Counted from the first letter of the stretch, positions 1-8,957 are shown. The stretch: 64,000 bases of DNA from an uncultured Clostridia bacterium (GCA_934255135.1 CAKQMV010000005.1:78176-142175); one strand, 5' to 3'. Notes: generated from the sequence alone by a model not told the origin. Translations and numbers: made by a program.

Positions 1-51
1 TTCATTGCCACAATCTGTACACATAAAAACGGTCTTAGGTTTCTTGGCCAT
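1..51 (-). CDS. radA: RadA DNA repair ATPase, N-terminal fragment cut by the window edge
   Basis: Only the first 17 codons are present, reading MAKKPKTVFMCTDCGNE from an ATG at 49-51. The C-x2-C pair is the first half of the zinc finger that opens RadA/Sms proteins, which process recombination intermediates. A Shine-Dalgarno (AAAGGAAA, complement of about 55-63) sits just upstream. The gene follows the kinase on the same strand, 15 bases away, so it is probably the third gene of that transcript. The assignment rests on this short N-terminus and on radA commonly lying near carD and ispD in Firmicutes. Confidence 0.72.
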   Translation of the reverse strand, partial: MAKKPKTVFMCTDCGNE

Positions 52-66
52 TAACGTTTCCTTTCA

Positions 67-1503
67 TTACTTACTTGGCTTTCTGACAACGTCCATGCTG
101 AACCAGAAGTCGCTGCCCTGACCCTCGGTACTTTCAACACCGTAATCGGCGTTGTGAAGAGTCAGGATTCCCTTAACAATAGAAAGACCAATGCCGGTAC
201 CTTCGATATTACGCTGGTGGTTGGCGCTTGTTCTGTAGTATCTGTCCCATACGTGAGAGAGCTCCTCTTTAGGAATTCCTACACCGTGATCTATTACATG
301 GACAGTAACCTTCTTGGCACTTCTCTTAAGCTCAACACTTACAAATTTGTTATCACCTGAATACTTAACAGCATTTGAGATGAAGTTGTTCATTACCTGA
401 AGCAGCTTATCCTTGTCTCCGTATACATAACAGTCCTTGCAAGACTTGAACTTGAGCTCAAAGCCATCCTGATCACTAAGAACCTTAAAGCTGTTAAACG
501 AAGATTTTGCAAGCTCTACGATGTTTACAGTTTCCTTATTGAGCTCAATCTGGTTGGACTGAAGCTTGGATACTGTCATCATTTCTGTTACAAGCTTGTT
601 AAGTCGGTCAGTCTCAGAAATGATTACACCAAGGTGCTCGTTACGCTTAGCAGGATTGTCACCTGAAATATCGTGAATCATCTCAGCGTAAGATCTTATC
701 ATTGTGAGAGGGGTCTTAAGGTCGTGCGATACGTTCGCAACAATCTCTCGCTGGTAAAATTCCGTCTTCTCCATCTCGTAGCTTGCTTTGGAAAGAGTCT
801 TAGCAAGCTCCTTAGTCTCCGTAAAATTGCCACCGTTGAAGCGTACGTGATAATTGCCGCGACCGAGCTCTGATGCAGAAACTGTCAGACCCTCGATCGG
901 TGCAGAAATCTTCCTTGAAAGATATAGTGAAAGGCTGACTGCAAGAACAGTTACAATCAAGCTGATATAAACCAGCATATTTCTTACAATTGAAACAGTG
1001 GCTGTATTAGGATACAGCGGCGAAATAATAATAATGGTTGCTTCTCCGCCCATGCCGGGGATAGAAGATGCGTAAATAAGACGCTTGTTGTTATCAGCAT
1101 TGTTAAGTACAAGGCTTACAGAGTCGAGCGGCGTATTACTAAGCTTCGACTTGATTCGTCTTACGTCACTTGAAAACTCAGCCATGGAGTAGCTGAAGCT
1201 TGCTGTTCCTCCATAAACTGTTACATTTGTTGAATCCTCGACTCTTATATAAATACCGTTACTTAGAGCAGTTTCGCTTGCATATTTGTCAAAGCTTGAA
1301 GATCTCTCCTTGTACTGGCTCTCTAGTGCAGTTGCAGTTCTTAGGGATTCCGAATAACGCATACTTTCGTAGTAATTATTAATAAAGAAATCCTGCAGAC
1401 ACCAGATTACTGTAATGATGATAAATGCAAAAAACATAAAGTAGAGCATCGTCGTTGTCTTGATGCTCTGAATGTCCAGCTTCTTCTTGTTCTCGTGACC
1501 CAT
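67..1503 (-). CDS. Membrane sensor histidine kinase
   Basis: This 478-residue kinase should pass phosphate to the response regulator encoded just upstream. It has a transmembrane helix at about 19-40, an extracytoplasmic sensor region to about 170, a second helix at about 172-195, a HAMP linker, a HisKA dimerisation helix with phospho-acceptor His260 in NVSHDLKTPL, and a HATPase domain with the N box (NNFISNAVKY) and the glycine boxes DHGVGIP and GTGIGLSIV. The architecture is that of PhoR/ResE-type kinases. The signal is unknown, since the sensor region matches nothing I recognise. It lies 87 bases after the regulator, with a hairpin between, and reads on toward radA. Confidence 0.9.
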   Translation of the reverse strand: MGHENKKKLDIQSIKTTTMLYFMFFAFIIITVIWCLQDFFINNYYESMRYSESLRTATALESQYKERSSSFDKYASETALSNGIYIRVEDSTNVTVYGGTASFSYSMAEFSSDVRRIKSKLSNTPLDSVSLVLNNADNNKRLIYASSIPGMGGEATIIIISPLYPNTATVSIVRNMLVYISLIVTVLAVSLSLYLSRKISAPIEGLTVSASELGRGNYHVRFNGGNFTETKELAKTLSKASYEMEKTEFYQREIVANVSHDLKTPLTMIRSYAEMIHDISGDNPAKRNEHLGVIISETDRLNKLVTEMMTVSKLQSNQIELNKETVNIVELAKSSFNSFKVLSDQDGFELKFKSCKDCYVYGDKDKLLQVMNNFISNAVKYSGDNKFVSVELKRSAKKVTVHVIDHGVGIPKEELSHVWDRYYRTSANHQRNIEGTGIGLSIVKGILTLHNADYGVESTEGQGSDFWFSMDVVRKPSK

Positions 1504-1560
1504 AAAAAAATCCTTTCAACGTAAATGCGCCTGCATCTGAGCAAGCGCATATGCAATACA

Positions 1561-1579
1561 CGGGGGACGATGTCCCCCG
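1561..1579 (-). other. Intercistronic hairpin between response regulator and kinase
   Basis: A perfect 8-bp GC-rich stem (CGGGGGAC / GTCCCCCG) with a GAT loop lies between the regulator stop and the kinase start. On the transcribed minus strand no U-tract follows, so it is unlikely to be a full intrinsic terminator. It may set the regulator-to-kinase ratio by mRNA processing or protection, which is inference. Confidence 0.5.
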
Positions 1580-1590
1580 CTTAAGCTTAC

Positions 1591-2274
1591 TTATTTATTA
1601 TCGTCGTACTCGAACTTGTATCCGATTCCTCTCAGTGTAACAATGAACTTCCTGTACTCGCCAAGATTGTTACGCAGATTCTTGACGTGGGTGTCAATTG
1701 TTCTATCATCACCGAAGAAATCATAGCCCCAGATATCAGAAAGGAGCTTGTCTCTTGAAAGTGCGATGTTCTTGTTCTGAATCATATAGAACAGAAGATC
1801 ATACTCCTTAGGTGTAAGGTTAACCTTCTCTCCGTCAACGGTTACAGTTCTTGCTGCAAAGTTAACCTCAAGACCTTCAAATCTCATAATATCGTCAGAT
1901 GGCTGCTCCGATGCCTCGTATCTGTTAAGAACAGCATTGACTCTTGCCATAAGCTCCTTAGGGCTGAATGGCTTAACAACGTAATCATCGATTCCGAGTT
2001 CGAAACCGAACAGCTTATCGTATTCCTCACCTCTTGCTGAAAGCATGATAACAGGAATGTTCTTGATCTTCTGAATCTCCTTGACAGCACTGAATCCGTC
2101 AAGCTTAGGCATCATAATATCCATAATTATCAGATCGTAATCGTTCAGCTTGACCATTCCGATTGCGCTCATACCATCGGCTGCCTCGTGAGCTTCGTAT
2201 CCGCTGAACTCAGCGTACTCCTTGATTACCTCTCTGATCTTAGCTTCGTCATCTACAATTAAAAGTTTCTTCAT
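1591..2274 (-). CDS. OmpR/PhoB-family response regulator
   Basis: A 227-residue regulator, full length for the family. The receiver domain (1-120) has the acidic pair Asp8/Asp9, phospho-acceptor Asp52 in IIMDIMMP and Lys102 in VVKPFSP. The C-terminal winged-helix domain (about 130-224) carries LTPKEYDLL and the recognition-helix region DDRTIDTHVKNLRNNLG. It is the first gene of the minus-strand transcript, followed by its kinase and probably radA. The closest familiar group is PhoP/ResD/YycF-like, but the regulon cannot be told from sequence. Confidence 0.92.
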   Translation of the reverse strand: MKKLLIVDDEAKIREVIKEYAEFSGYEAHEAADGMSAIGMVKLNDYDLIIMDIMMPKLDGFSAVKEIQKIKNIPVIMLSARGEEYDKLFGFELGIDDYVVKPFSPKELMARVNAVLNRYEASEQPSDDIMRFEGLEVNFAARTVTVDGEKVNLTPKEYDLLFYMIQNKNIALSRDKLLSDIWGYDFFGDDRTIDTHVKNLRNNLGEYRKFIVTLRGIGYKFEYDDNK

Positions 2275-2338
2275 CTTACTTAAACCTCCGTAAAAACGGT
2301 CAGTATCGGACAGGCTATGCCGACCTCATTGTACTAAA

Positions 2339-2367
2339 ATTATATCACGCGAATTGTGAAGAAGTCT
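2339..2367 (-). promoter_or_regulatory. Likely promoter of the response regulator-kinase operon
   Basis: On the minus strand a perfect TATAAT (complement of 2339-2344) is preceded by TGA, giving an extended -10. The -35 position about 17 bp upstream (AGACTT) is poor, as expected for an extended -10 promoter. It lies 65 bp before the regulator start, back-to-back with the carD promoter region. Confidence 0.5.
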
Positions 2368-2388
2368 ACATGACTGTGTGAAGGGTTC

Positions 2389-2473
2389 TTGACAAATGGA
2401 TACTTTCATGTACATATGAAGCGGAATATATCGAGAATATTCATGTGCTTTTTGGGATACAAAGGAGTATAAT
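2389..2473 (+). promoter_or_regulatory. Promoter region of the carD-like gene, two candidates
   Basis: A consensus TTGACA at 2389-2394 is followed 16 bp later by TACATA (2411-2416). A separate perfect TATAAT lies at 2468-2473 with a poor -35. Either could start transcription of the carD-ispDF-proS run; the sequence does not decide which. Confidence 0.4.
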
Positions 2474-2499
2474 GAAAGTAATATGAAAAGGAGTGAGCT

Positions 2500-2973
2500 A
2501 TGTTTGAGATAGGTGAAATGATCGTTTATCCGATGTACGGTGCTGGAATTATTACCGATATCGAAGACAAAGAGATTCTCGGCGAGATTCGCAGCTATTA
2601 TAGTGTCTCGCTTCCGCTCAGTAAGATGACAGCAAGCGTTCCTGTCGATAAGGCGGAATCACTTGGTGTGAGAAGAATTATCGATGCGAACGAGATCCCA
2701 GATGTACTTGCTGTTCTTGAAATGGAAACAGAACCGATGTGCCCGAACTGGAATAGAAGATATAGGGATAACACGGAGAAGTTGCAGACAGGTGATATCA
2801 AGAAGGTTGCGTCAGTTGTAAGGAATCTTGTAAGAACTGACAGAGCTAAGCCACTGTCAACAGGGGAGAAGAAGCTCCTGGCTACAGCTAAGCAGATTCT
2901 TGAAAGTGAGCTTGTATATGTTGGCGGATATACAATAGAAGAAGCTGATGAGTTAGTCGAATCCCATATCTGA
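2500..2973 (+). CDS. CarD/CdnL-family RNA polymerase-binding regulator
   Basis: A 157-residue protein with the CarD_CdnL_TRCF domain at the N-terminus (FEIGEMIVYPMYGAGII, then a five-strand barrel with YYSVSLPL) and a helical C-terminal half. This is the layout of CarD/CdnL proteins, which bind the RNA polymerase beta subunit and stabilise open complexes, notably at rRNA promoters. The ATG at 2500 follows AAAAGGAGTGAGCT. It sits upstream of ispDF and proS, the usual clostridial neighbourhood of carD. A weak hairpin separates it from ispDF. Confidence 0.88.
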   Translation: MFEIGEMIVYPMYGAGIITDIEDKEILGEIRSYYSVSLPLSKMTASVPVDKAESLGVRRIIDANEIPDVLAVLEMETEPMCPNWNRRYRDNTEKLQTGDIKKVASVVRNLVRTDRAKPLSTGEKKLLATAKQILESELVYVGGYTIEEADELVESHI

Positions 2974-2979
2974 TATGAT

Positions 2980-2999
2980 AGCCGGATTCGGCTTTTCTT
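2980..2999 (+). terminator. Weak terminator after the carD-like gene
   Basis: A 5-bp stem AGCCG/CGGCT with a GATT loop is followed by TTTCTTA. The stem is short, so readthrough is likely. A TATAAT at 3001-3006 follows at once and may give ispDF its own start, though its -35 is not evident. Confidence 0.4.
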
Positions 3000-3073
3000 A
3001 TATAATGAATTAACGAGCTGAATTAATGCTTCGGGTGTTTGGCTCGCAGAATTTTTGTGACCGGGAGGATATT

Positions 3074-4258
3074 GTGATTAATCTTGCGATAATTGTTGCA
3101 GCTGGCAAGGGAACCAGAATGGGAATGAATACTCCCAAGCAGCTTCTGCCTTATGAGGGCGGAACGGTTCTCGGCGAATCAATAAAGAAGTTTTACAGAC
3201 ATCCTGACATAAGCGGCGTTATTGTTGTCTCTCCGGAGGATGGAAGTCTTGATGATACATATAGGAAGATAATAAGTGAACTTGATCAGAAGCCTACAGA
3301 AATTGTTCGTGGTGGAGCTGAGCGCGGAGACTCAGTTAAGTCAGGTCTTGGGGCGGCTCTTAAGATGGCAACATGTATAGGCTCTGACGCATCTGAGACA
3401 CGTGTATTAATCCACGATGCGGCAAGACCTGGAGTTGATAGTGACGTTATTGACAGAAATCTTGCGGCTATGGAAGAGCACCGTGCTGCGGTGGCGGCAA
3501 TTATGTCTACTGACTCTATAAGAAAAACTGATTATTCGTTGAAAGATACTAATATATACCCTATAATAAACAGTACGGTTATCGAAAGAAACTATATTTA
3601 TATGGTACAGACTCCACAGACCTTCTATCTTAATGATATTATCAGAGCATATGAGATTTGTGAGAGTGACGGCTACCGTGGAACTGATGATGCATCGGTT
3701 GCTGAGCACGCTGGTATCAATGTGGTGATAACTGAAGGGGCATCATCAAATAATAAGATTACTATTGCAAAGGATTTACCTATGAAAACGAGAGTCGGAA
3801 CCGGCTACGATGTTCACAGGCTTGTCTTGCAGAGATCGTTAATACTCTGCGGGACTCCAGTCCCCAGCGAGCTGGGGCTTCTGGGTCACTCCGATGCTGA
3901 CGTTGCAACACACGCACTGATGGACGCACTCCTCGGGGCGGCTGCGAAGGGCGACATAGGACAGCACTTTCCAGACAGCGACGACAGATATAAGGGAGCA
4001 GACAGTCTGAAGCTTTTGGCCGAAGTAAAGAACATAATCGGCGATGTGTCAATCAACAATGTGGATATTACAATAATCGCACAGAAGCCGAAACTGGCGC
4101 CTTATGTGCCACAGATGAAAACGAATATCGCAAGGACTCTCGGAATCCCGGAGAGCTCGGTTAATGTCAAGGCGACAACAACCGAGAAGCTCGGATTTGA
4201 GGGTAGAGGAGAAGGAATCGCAGCATTAGCAACCTGCGCAATAGAAGGGAGATTTTAA
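3074..4258 (+). CDS. ispDF: Bifunctional IspD-IspF isoprenoid enzyme
   Basis: A 394-residue fusion of two steps of the MEP isoprenoid pathway. Residues 1-236 are 2-C-methyl-D-erythritol 4-phosphate cytidylyltransferase (AAGKGTRMG nucleotide loop, then PKQ, and DAARP). Residues 237-394 are 2-C-methyl-D-erythritol 2,4-cyclodiphosphate synthase (metal ligands in GYDVHRL and LGHSDADV, then GQHFPDSD and KATTTEKLGF). I start at GTG 3074 because GGGAGGAT lies 4-5 bases upstream; an ATG at 3026 in frame lacks a site. Inside the gene AAAGGA (3769-3774) stands 7 bases before the Met237 codon at 3782, so free IspF could also be made; that is inference. proS follows after 2 bases. Confidence 0.93.
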   Translation: MINLAIIVAAGKGTRMGMNTPKQLLPYEGGTVLGESIKKFYRHPDISGVIVVSPEDGSLDDTYRKIISELDQKPTEIVRGGAERGDSVKSGLGAALKMATCIGSDASETRVLIHDAARPGVDSDVIDRNLAAMEEHRAAVAAIMSTDSIRKTDYSLKDTNIYPIINSTVIERNYIYMVQTPQTFYLNDIIRAYEICESDGYRGTDDASVAEHAGINVVITEGASSNNKITIAKDLPMKTRVGTGYDVHRLVLQRSLILCGTPVPSELGLLGHSDADVATHALMDALLGAAAKGDIGQHFPDSDDRYKGADSLKLLAEVKNIIGDVSINNVDITIIAQKPKLAPYVPQMKTNIARTLGIPESSVNVKATTTEKLGFEGRGEGIAALATCAIEGRF

Positions 4259-4260
4259 TT

Positions 4261-5997
4261 ATGAGAATGTCGAAAATGCACCTCAAGACTTTAAGAGAGG
4301 CACCAAAGGAAGCGGAACTAGTGAGCCACAAGCTGCTGATTAGAGCTAATCTTATCAGAAAGCTTGCTGCAGGTATTTACGGATTCATGCCTCTTGGATG
4401 GAGAAGTGTAAGAAAGATTGAACAGATAGTAAGAGAAGAGATGGACAGAATCGGCGGACAGGAGATTCACATGCCACATGTTAACCCTGCCGAGCTTTGG
4501 AAGGAGTCAGGAAGATGGTTCGCTTATGGACCTGAGCTTTGGAGAATTCAGGACAGAAACGGCAGAGATTTCATCCTGAACCCAACTTGCGAGGAGGTAT
4601 TTACTGACATCGTTAAGAACGAGGTTTCATCATACAGAGAGCTTCCACTTACTCTGTACCACATTCAGTTCAAGTACAGAGATGAGGCTAGACCAAGATA
4701 TGGTCTTATGAGATCAAGAGAGTTCATCATGAAGGATGCTTACTCATTCAACAGAACACCTGAGAGCCTTGATGAGAGCTACATGGAAGAGTGGGAGGCA
4801 TATGAGAGGATCTTTACAAGATGCGGACTTAACTACAGAATTGTAGAGGCAGATAACGGCCCTATCGGTGGATCAAAGTCACACGAGTTCTCAGCTCTTT
4901 CAGAGGTTGGTGAGTCAGAGCTTGCATTCTGTACTAAGTGCGATTATGCTGCAACAATCGAGAGAGCAGAATGCGTTGACGATGCTCCAGAAGTAGAGGA
5001 GATGGAAGAGCGTAAGGACGTATTCACTCCTGGAACTAAGACTATCGAGGATGTTTGCGAGTATCTTGGAGTTCCTGTTAAGAAGACAGTTAAGGCTCTT
5101 ATGTTCGTAACATATGATGACGATCTTAACCCAGCTGAATATGTAGCTGCATTCGTAAGAGGTGACAGACAGCTCAATATGATCAAGCTTGTTAACGCTC
5201 TTGGAATTCCTGAGCACTACATTGAGTTCGCTGATGAGAGCGCAATGGGTCCTGTAACAGGATGCGTTGGCGGATTCACAGGTCCTGTTGGACTTAAGAA
5301 CTGCAAGATCGTAGTTGACTCAGAGCTCGTTGGAACTGTAAACATGGTTGCAGGTGCTAACAAGGAGGATCACCACTCAACAGGTGTCTGCTACGGAAGA
5401 GATTACGTTGGCGATATCGTAACTGACATTAAGATTCTTGACGAGGGAGACAGATGTCCAAGATGTGGCGCTCCAATCAAGCACTCAAGAGGTATTGAGG
5501 TTGGACAGATCTTCAAGCTTGGAACTAAGTATTCAGAGTCAATGAATGCTGTATATAAGGACGAGAACGGTAACGATTGCATTTACCACATGGGATGCTA
5601 CGGAATCGGCATCACAAGAACACTTCAGGCTGTTATCGAGCAGTTTAACGACGAGCACGGCATCATTTGGCCTGTATCGGTTGCTCCATATGAGACAATT
5701 GTCACAGTTGTAAACCCTGCTGATGAGACTCAGATGACACTTGCTGCATCAATCGAGGAGCAGCTTGAGAAGAAGGGCATTGAGGTTCTTGTTGATGATA
5801 GAGATGAGAGACCTGGTGTTAAGTTCAAGGATGCTGACCTTATCGGTATTCCTGTTCGTATCACTGTAGGTAAGCTTGCAGGCGAGGGCAAGGTTGAGTA
5901 CAAGCTCAGAAGAGAGGCTGACATGAACGTAATGACAGCAGATGATGCAGTTAAAGCTGCAGCAGATCTCGTTCTGGCAGAAAGATTCGGTATGTAA
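4261..5997 (+). CDS. proS: Prolyl-tRNA synthetase, bacterial type
   Basis: A 578-residue class II synthetase charging tRNA-Pro, of the long bacterial form with an editing (INS) insertion between motifs 2 and 3. Motif 2 is in YRDEARPRYGLMRSREF and motif 3 in GCYGIGITRTLQAVIEQ. The insertion runs from about 220 to 410. A C-terminal anticodon-binding domain follows (about 475-578, ending in VLAERFGM). ATG at 4261 is preceded by AGGGAG; an ATG two codons later is an alternative. It is two bases from ispDF and overlaps the next gene by one base, so the three are co-transcribed. Confidence 0.96.
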   Translation: MRMSKMHLKTLREAPKEAELVSHKLLIRANLIRKLAAGIYGFMPLGWRSVRKIEQIVREEMDRIGGQEIHMPHVNPAELWKESGRWFAYGPELWRIQDRNGRDFILNPTCEEVFTDIVKNEVSSYRELPLTLYHIQFKYRDEARPRYGLMRSREFIMKDAYSFNRTPESLDESYMEEWEAYERIFTRCGLNYRIVEADNGPIGGSKSHEFSALSEVGESELAFCTKCDYAATIERAECVDDAPEVEEMEERKDVFTPGTKTIEDVCEYLGVPVKKTVKALMFVTYDDDLNPAEYVAAFVRGDRQLNMIKLVNALGIPEHYIEFADESAMGPVTGCVGGFTGPVGLKNCKIVVDSELVGTVNMVAGANKEDHHSTGVCYGRDYVGDIVTDIKILDEGDRCPRCGAPIKHSRGIEVGQIFKLGTKYSESMNAVYKDENGNDCIYHMGCYGIGITRTLQAVIEQFNDEHGIIWPVSVAPYETIVTVVNPADETQMTLAASIEEQLEKKGIEVLVDDRDERPGVKFKDADLIGIPVRITVGKLAGEGKVEYKLRREADMNVMTADDAVKAAADLVLAERFGM

Positions 5998-6542
5998 TGC
6001 TGCTTGAACTGTTTGTTGTATTTTTTAAACTCGGTGCGTTTACAATAGGTGGCGGAATTGCTATGATTCCTATCCTGAGAACAGCGATGGTTGAAGACAA
6101 GAAATGGTTCACAGACGATGAAATGGTAGACATAATAGCTATTTGTCAGGGCCTGCCTGGCGTGATAGCAGTAAATATGGCGACATACGTGGGATTCAGG
6201 AAACGAGGCTTTCTTGGGTCCCTTGTTGCTACTTTCGGAGTAATTCTTCCATCGTTTGTAACAATTCTTGTAATTGCGAACTGTCTTGATGCAATTGGCG
6301 GAAGCGGCATCATTATGGGTGTGATGGCGGCTCTTCGTGCTGCGGCGGCAGGTCTTGTTGCTGTGTCTGTATGGCAGGTCGGCTGCAAGGCTGTCAATGG
6401 ACCATGGTCAGCAGCGGCAGCGGCAGCCAGCTTTGTTCTGATTGATGCATTCAAAATTAATGTCGCACTGGTTGTTCTGGCATTCCTTGCAATCGGCGTT
6501 GTAATAGGTATTAAGAAGGAGGGTACAGATGGGGATTTATAG
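5997..6542 (+). CDS. Chromate transporter-family protein, first half-size subunit
   Basis: A 181-residue membrane protein holding one CHR domain: FKLGAFTIGGG near the N-terminus, CQGLPGVIAVNMATYVG, and about five or six hydrophobic segments. Short-chain CHR proteins come as adjacent pairs that act together, and the next gene is the second member. The family exports chromate or related oxyanions, but the natural substrate in anaerobes is uncertain. It starts one base inside the proS stop codon (TAATG), implying translational coupling. Confidence 0.88.
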   Translation: MLLELFVVFFKLGAFTIGGGIAMIPILRTAMVEDKKWFTDDEMVDIIAICQGLPGVIAVNMATYVGFRKRGFLGSLVATFGVILPSFVTILVIANCLDAIGGSGIIMGVMAALRAAAAGLVAVSVWQVGCKAVNGPWSAAAAAASFVLIDAFKINVALVVLAFLAIGVVIGIKKEGTDGDL

Positions 6543-7107
6543 TCATCTTGTATGGGCCTTTCTTAAGATAGGAACGCTCGGCTTCGGCGGAGGACTTGCG
6601 ATTGTGTCTCTGATAAGAGACAGCATCATGAAATTTACGGACATGAGTGCCGAGACTTTTGCCAATATTGTTGCGATTGCTCAGGTAACTCCGGGCCCGG
6701 TTGCGATAAATACTGCGACCTATGTTGGGTATAAGACGGCGGGTGTTCTCGGATCTGCGGCTGCGACCTTCAGTGTTGCGATTCCGTCGTTTATCATGAT
6801 TACGATAATTGCAAGCATGACGGAGAAATATAAGAACTCGAGGGCGGTCAAAGGCGCTTTTGCAGGAGTGCGTCCGGTAACTGTCGGCATGATAGGATCT
6901 GCTCTTATCACTCTAACCATCCCGGCGATTACAAGTGCTGACAGACTTGGTGCTTCTTTTATACCTGAAAGTCTTGAAAGCCTGCCGGTGGATCCTGTTG
7001 CATGCCTGATATGCATAGCAACTGCGGTGCTTGTCGGCAAATATAAAAAAAGTCCTTTTGTCATTCTGATTATTATGGGTGCAATAGGCGCTGTTCTAGG
7101 TGTATAA
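6529..7107 (+). CDS. Chromate transporter-family protein, second half-size subunit
   Basis: A 192-residue CHR-domain protein homologous to its upstream neighbour: LKIGTLGFGGGLAIV aligns with LGAFTIGGGIAMI, and AQVTPGPVAINTATYVG with CQGLPGVIAVNMATYVG. The two reading frames overlap by 14 bases, so they are coupled and probably form a heterodimeric transporter. The pair resembles a tandem duplication of an ancestral half-transporter. Substrate is inferred from family only. Confidence 0.88.
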   Translation: MGIYSHLVWAFLKIGTLGFGGGLAIVSLIRDSIMKFTDMSAETFANIVAIAQVTPGPVAINTATYVGYKTAGVLGSAAATFSVAIPSFIMITIIASMTEKYKNSRAVKGAFAGVRPVTVGMIGSALITLTIPAITSADRLGASFIPESLESLPVDPVACLICIATAVLVGKYKKSPFVILIIMGAIGAVLGV

Positions 7108-7144
7108 TGAATCAGTTATTGACACAAACAGGAGGATTAGGATT

Positions 7145-8545
7145 ATGAAAATCTACAACACTCTTACCAACCAGAAAGAGGAATTCGTACCTCTAGAAGA
7201 AGGCAAGGTAAAGATATATGTATGCGGACCTACTGTATACAACTTCTTTCATATGGGTAATGCGAGACCATTCGTTGTATTCGACACTCTGAGAAGATAT
7301 TTCAAGTATCGCGGATATGACGTGAAGTTTGTTCAGAATTTTACTGATGTTGATGACAAGATTATCAACAGAGCGAGAGAAGAGGGCATTACTGCACCTG
7401 AGGTCTCTGAGAAGTACATCAAGGAGTATTTCAACGATGCACAGGCTCTTAACGTAATTCCTGCTGACGTACACCCTAAGGTATCAGAGCACATTCCCGA
7501 GATTATCGAGTTTGTTCAGACTCTTATTGACAAAGGATATGCATATGAGGTTGACGGAGATGTATACTACAGCACTAGAAAGTTCGAGGATTACGGCAAG
7601 CTTTCAGGCCAGAACATTGATGACCTGGAGTCCGGCGCTCGTATCGCTGTAGAGGATATTAAGAGAGACCCACTTGATTTCGCACTCTGGAAGGCTCGTA
7701 AGCAGCCAGATGAGATTGCGTGGGAGTCACCATGGGGAATGGGAAGACCCGGCTGGCACATTGAGTGCTCAACAATGGCTAAGAAGCACCTTGGTGAGAC
7801 AATCGATATCCACGGAGGTGGACAGGATCTTCAGTTCCCACATCACGAGAACGAGATCGCGCAGTCAGAGGCATGTAACGGCGTTCCTTTTGCCCGCTAC
7901 TGGATGCACAACGGATACATCACTATCGACGGTGAGAAGATGTCTAAGTCTAAGAACAATTTCTTCACTGTAAGAGATATCAGAGAGCACTACACTGGAG
8001 ATGTAATCAGATTCTATCTGCTTTCAGGTCACTATAGAGGCCCTATCAACTTCAGTGATACTCTTATGGAGTCTGCTAAGGCTGGTTATGACAGAATCGC
8101 TAATGCCAAGGAGAATCTCGAGTTCCTGTCTAAGAACGGAGCTGATGAGCCAATGGTTAACGAGGCTGAACTTATTGCTGATTTCGATACTTACAGACAG
8201 CAGTTCATCGCTGCAATGGAAGATGATATGAACACTGCTGATGCAATTACTGCAATCTTCGATCTTGTATCAGCTACTAATGTTGCTGTTAAGGATGGCA
8301 CATCAAAGAGCTATGCGAAGGCTGCTCTTGGTGTTCTTGCTGAGCTGTGTGATGTTCTTGGAATTTTCCAGGACGGAAACGGTGAGGATGAGCTTGGTGC
8401 AGATATCGAGGCTCTTATCGAGGAGAGACAGCAGGCTCGTAAGGAGAAGAACTGGGCAAGAGCTGACGAGATCAGAGATCAGCTTGCTGCACAGGGAATT
8501 ACTCTGAAGGATACACCACAGGGAGTTCAGGTAATTAGAAATTAG
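7145..8545 (+). CDS. cysS: Cysteinyl-tRNA synthetase
   Basis: A 466-residue class I synthetase charging tRNA-Cys. The HIGH-type motif is FFHMGNARP and the KMSKS motif is EKMSKSKNNF. Zinc ligands are visible as Cys in YVCGPTVYN, Cys in GWHIECSTM and His in FPHHENEIA. The DALR-like helical C-terminus ends near 466. I chose ATG 7145, which has AGGAGG at 7130-7135; an in-frame ATG at 7100 lies inside the previous gene. Mini-III follows after one base, as in many Clostridia. Confidence 0.96.
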   Translation: MKIYNTLTNQKEEFVPLEEGKVKIYVCGPTVYNFFHMGNARPFVVFDTLRRYFKYRGYDVKFVQNFTDVDDKIINRAREEGITAPEVSEKYIKEYFNDAQALNVIPADVHPKVSEHIPEIIEFVQTLIDKGYAYEVDGDVYYSTRKFEDYGKLSGQNIDDLESGARIAVEDIKRDPLDFALWKARKQPDEIAWESPWGMGRPGWHIECSTMAKKHLGETIDIHGGGQDLQFPHHENEIAQSEACNGVPFARYWMHNGYITIDGEKMSKSKNNFFTVRDIREHYTGDVIRFYLLSGHYRGPINFSDTLMESAKAGYDRIANAKENLEFLSKNGADEPMVNEAELIADFDTYRQQFIAAMEDDMNTADAITAIFDLVSATNVAVKDGTSKSYAKAALGVLAELCDVLGIFQDGNGEDELGADIEALIEERQQARKEKNWARADEIRDQLAAQGITLKDTPQGVQVIRN

Positions 8546-8546
8546 T

Positions 8547-8945
8547 ATGGATAGAACTAAGGCAAAGCAATATAACGTAACATCGCTTGCATACATTGGC
8601 GATGCTGTGTACGAGCTTCGAATCCGTGAGATGGTTCTTAACAGCCCGAATATGGATGCCGGAAGGGCACATCATGGGGCTGTAAGATATGTTTCATCTA
8701 ATGGACAGTCGCTTGCAGCGAGAACAATGTGTGAGACCGGTTTTCTCACTGAAGAGGAGGAGAGACTTCTCAAGAGAGGACGCAACCATAGAGCGACCTC
8801 AAGACCTGCTAATGCAGATCCTAAGAAGTACAAGTGGGCGACAGGCTTTGAGTCACTGATTGGATTCCTGCATCTTGCAGAGGATTATGATAGACTTGAT
8901 GCAGTAATAAATGAAGCGGTAAGAATTATCAGGGAGCATCACTAA
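8547..8945 (+). CDS. mrnC: Mini-ribonuclease III
   Basis: A 132-residue RNase III-like nuclease without a double-stranded RNA-binding domain, which trims 23S rRNA precursor ends in Firmicutes. Diagnostic features are YIGDAVYELRIRE near the N-terminus (catalytic Asp in the family), the basic stretch LLKRGRNHRA and the second acidic site in GFESLIGFLHLAED. It sits one base after cysS, the standard arrangement. Its last codons form the 5' arm of a terminator. Confidence 0.94.
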   Translation: MDRTKAKQYNVTSLAYIGDAVYELRIREMVLNSPNMDAGRAHHGAVRYVSSNGQSLAARTMCETGFLTEEEERLLKRGRNHRATSRPANADPKKYKWATGFESLIGFLHLAEDYDRLDAVINEAVRIIREHH

Positions 8946-8957
8946 GATGCTCCTTTT
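8933..8957 (+). terminator. Intrinsic terminator overlapping the end of mrnC
   Basis: GGAGCATC / GATGCTCC forms an 8-bp perfect stem with loop ACTAA, followed by TTTT. The loop contains the mrnC stop codon, so coding and termination signals overlap. It should end the carD-to-mrnC transcript. Confidence 0.82.

Noticed and set aside
7119..7147. TTGACA at 7119-7124 as a cysS promoter
   Set aside because: The position 17 bases on (ATTATG) contains the cysS start codon and is a poor -10; cysS is more likely transcribed from upstream.
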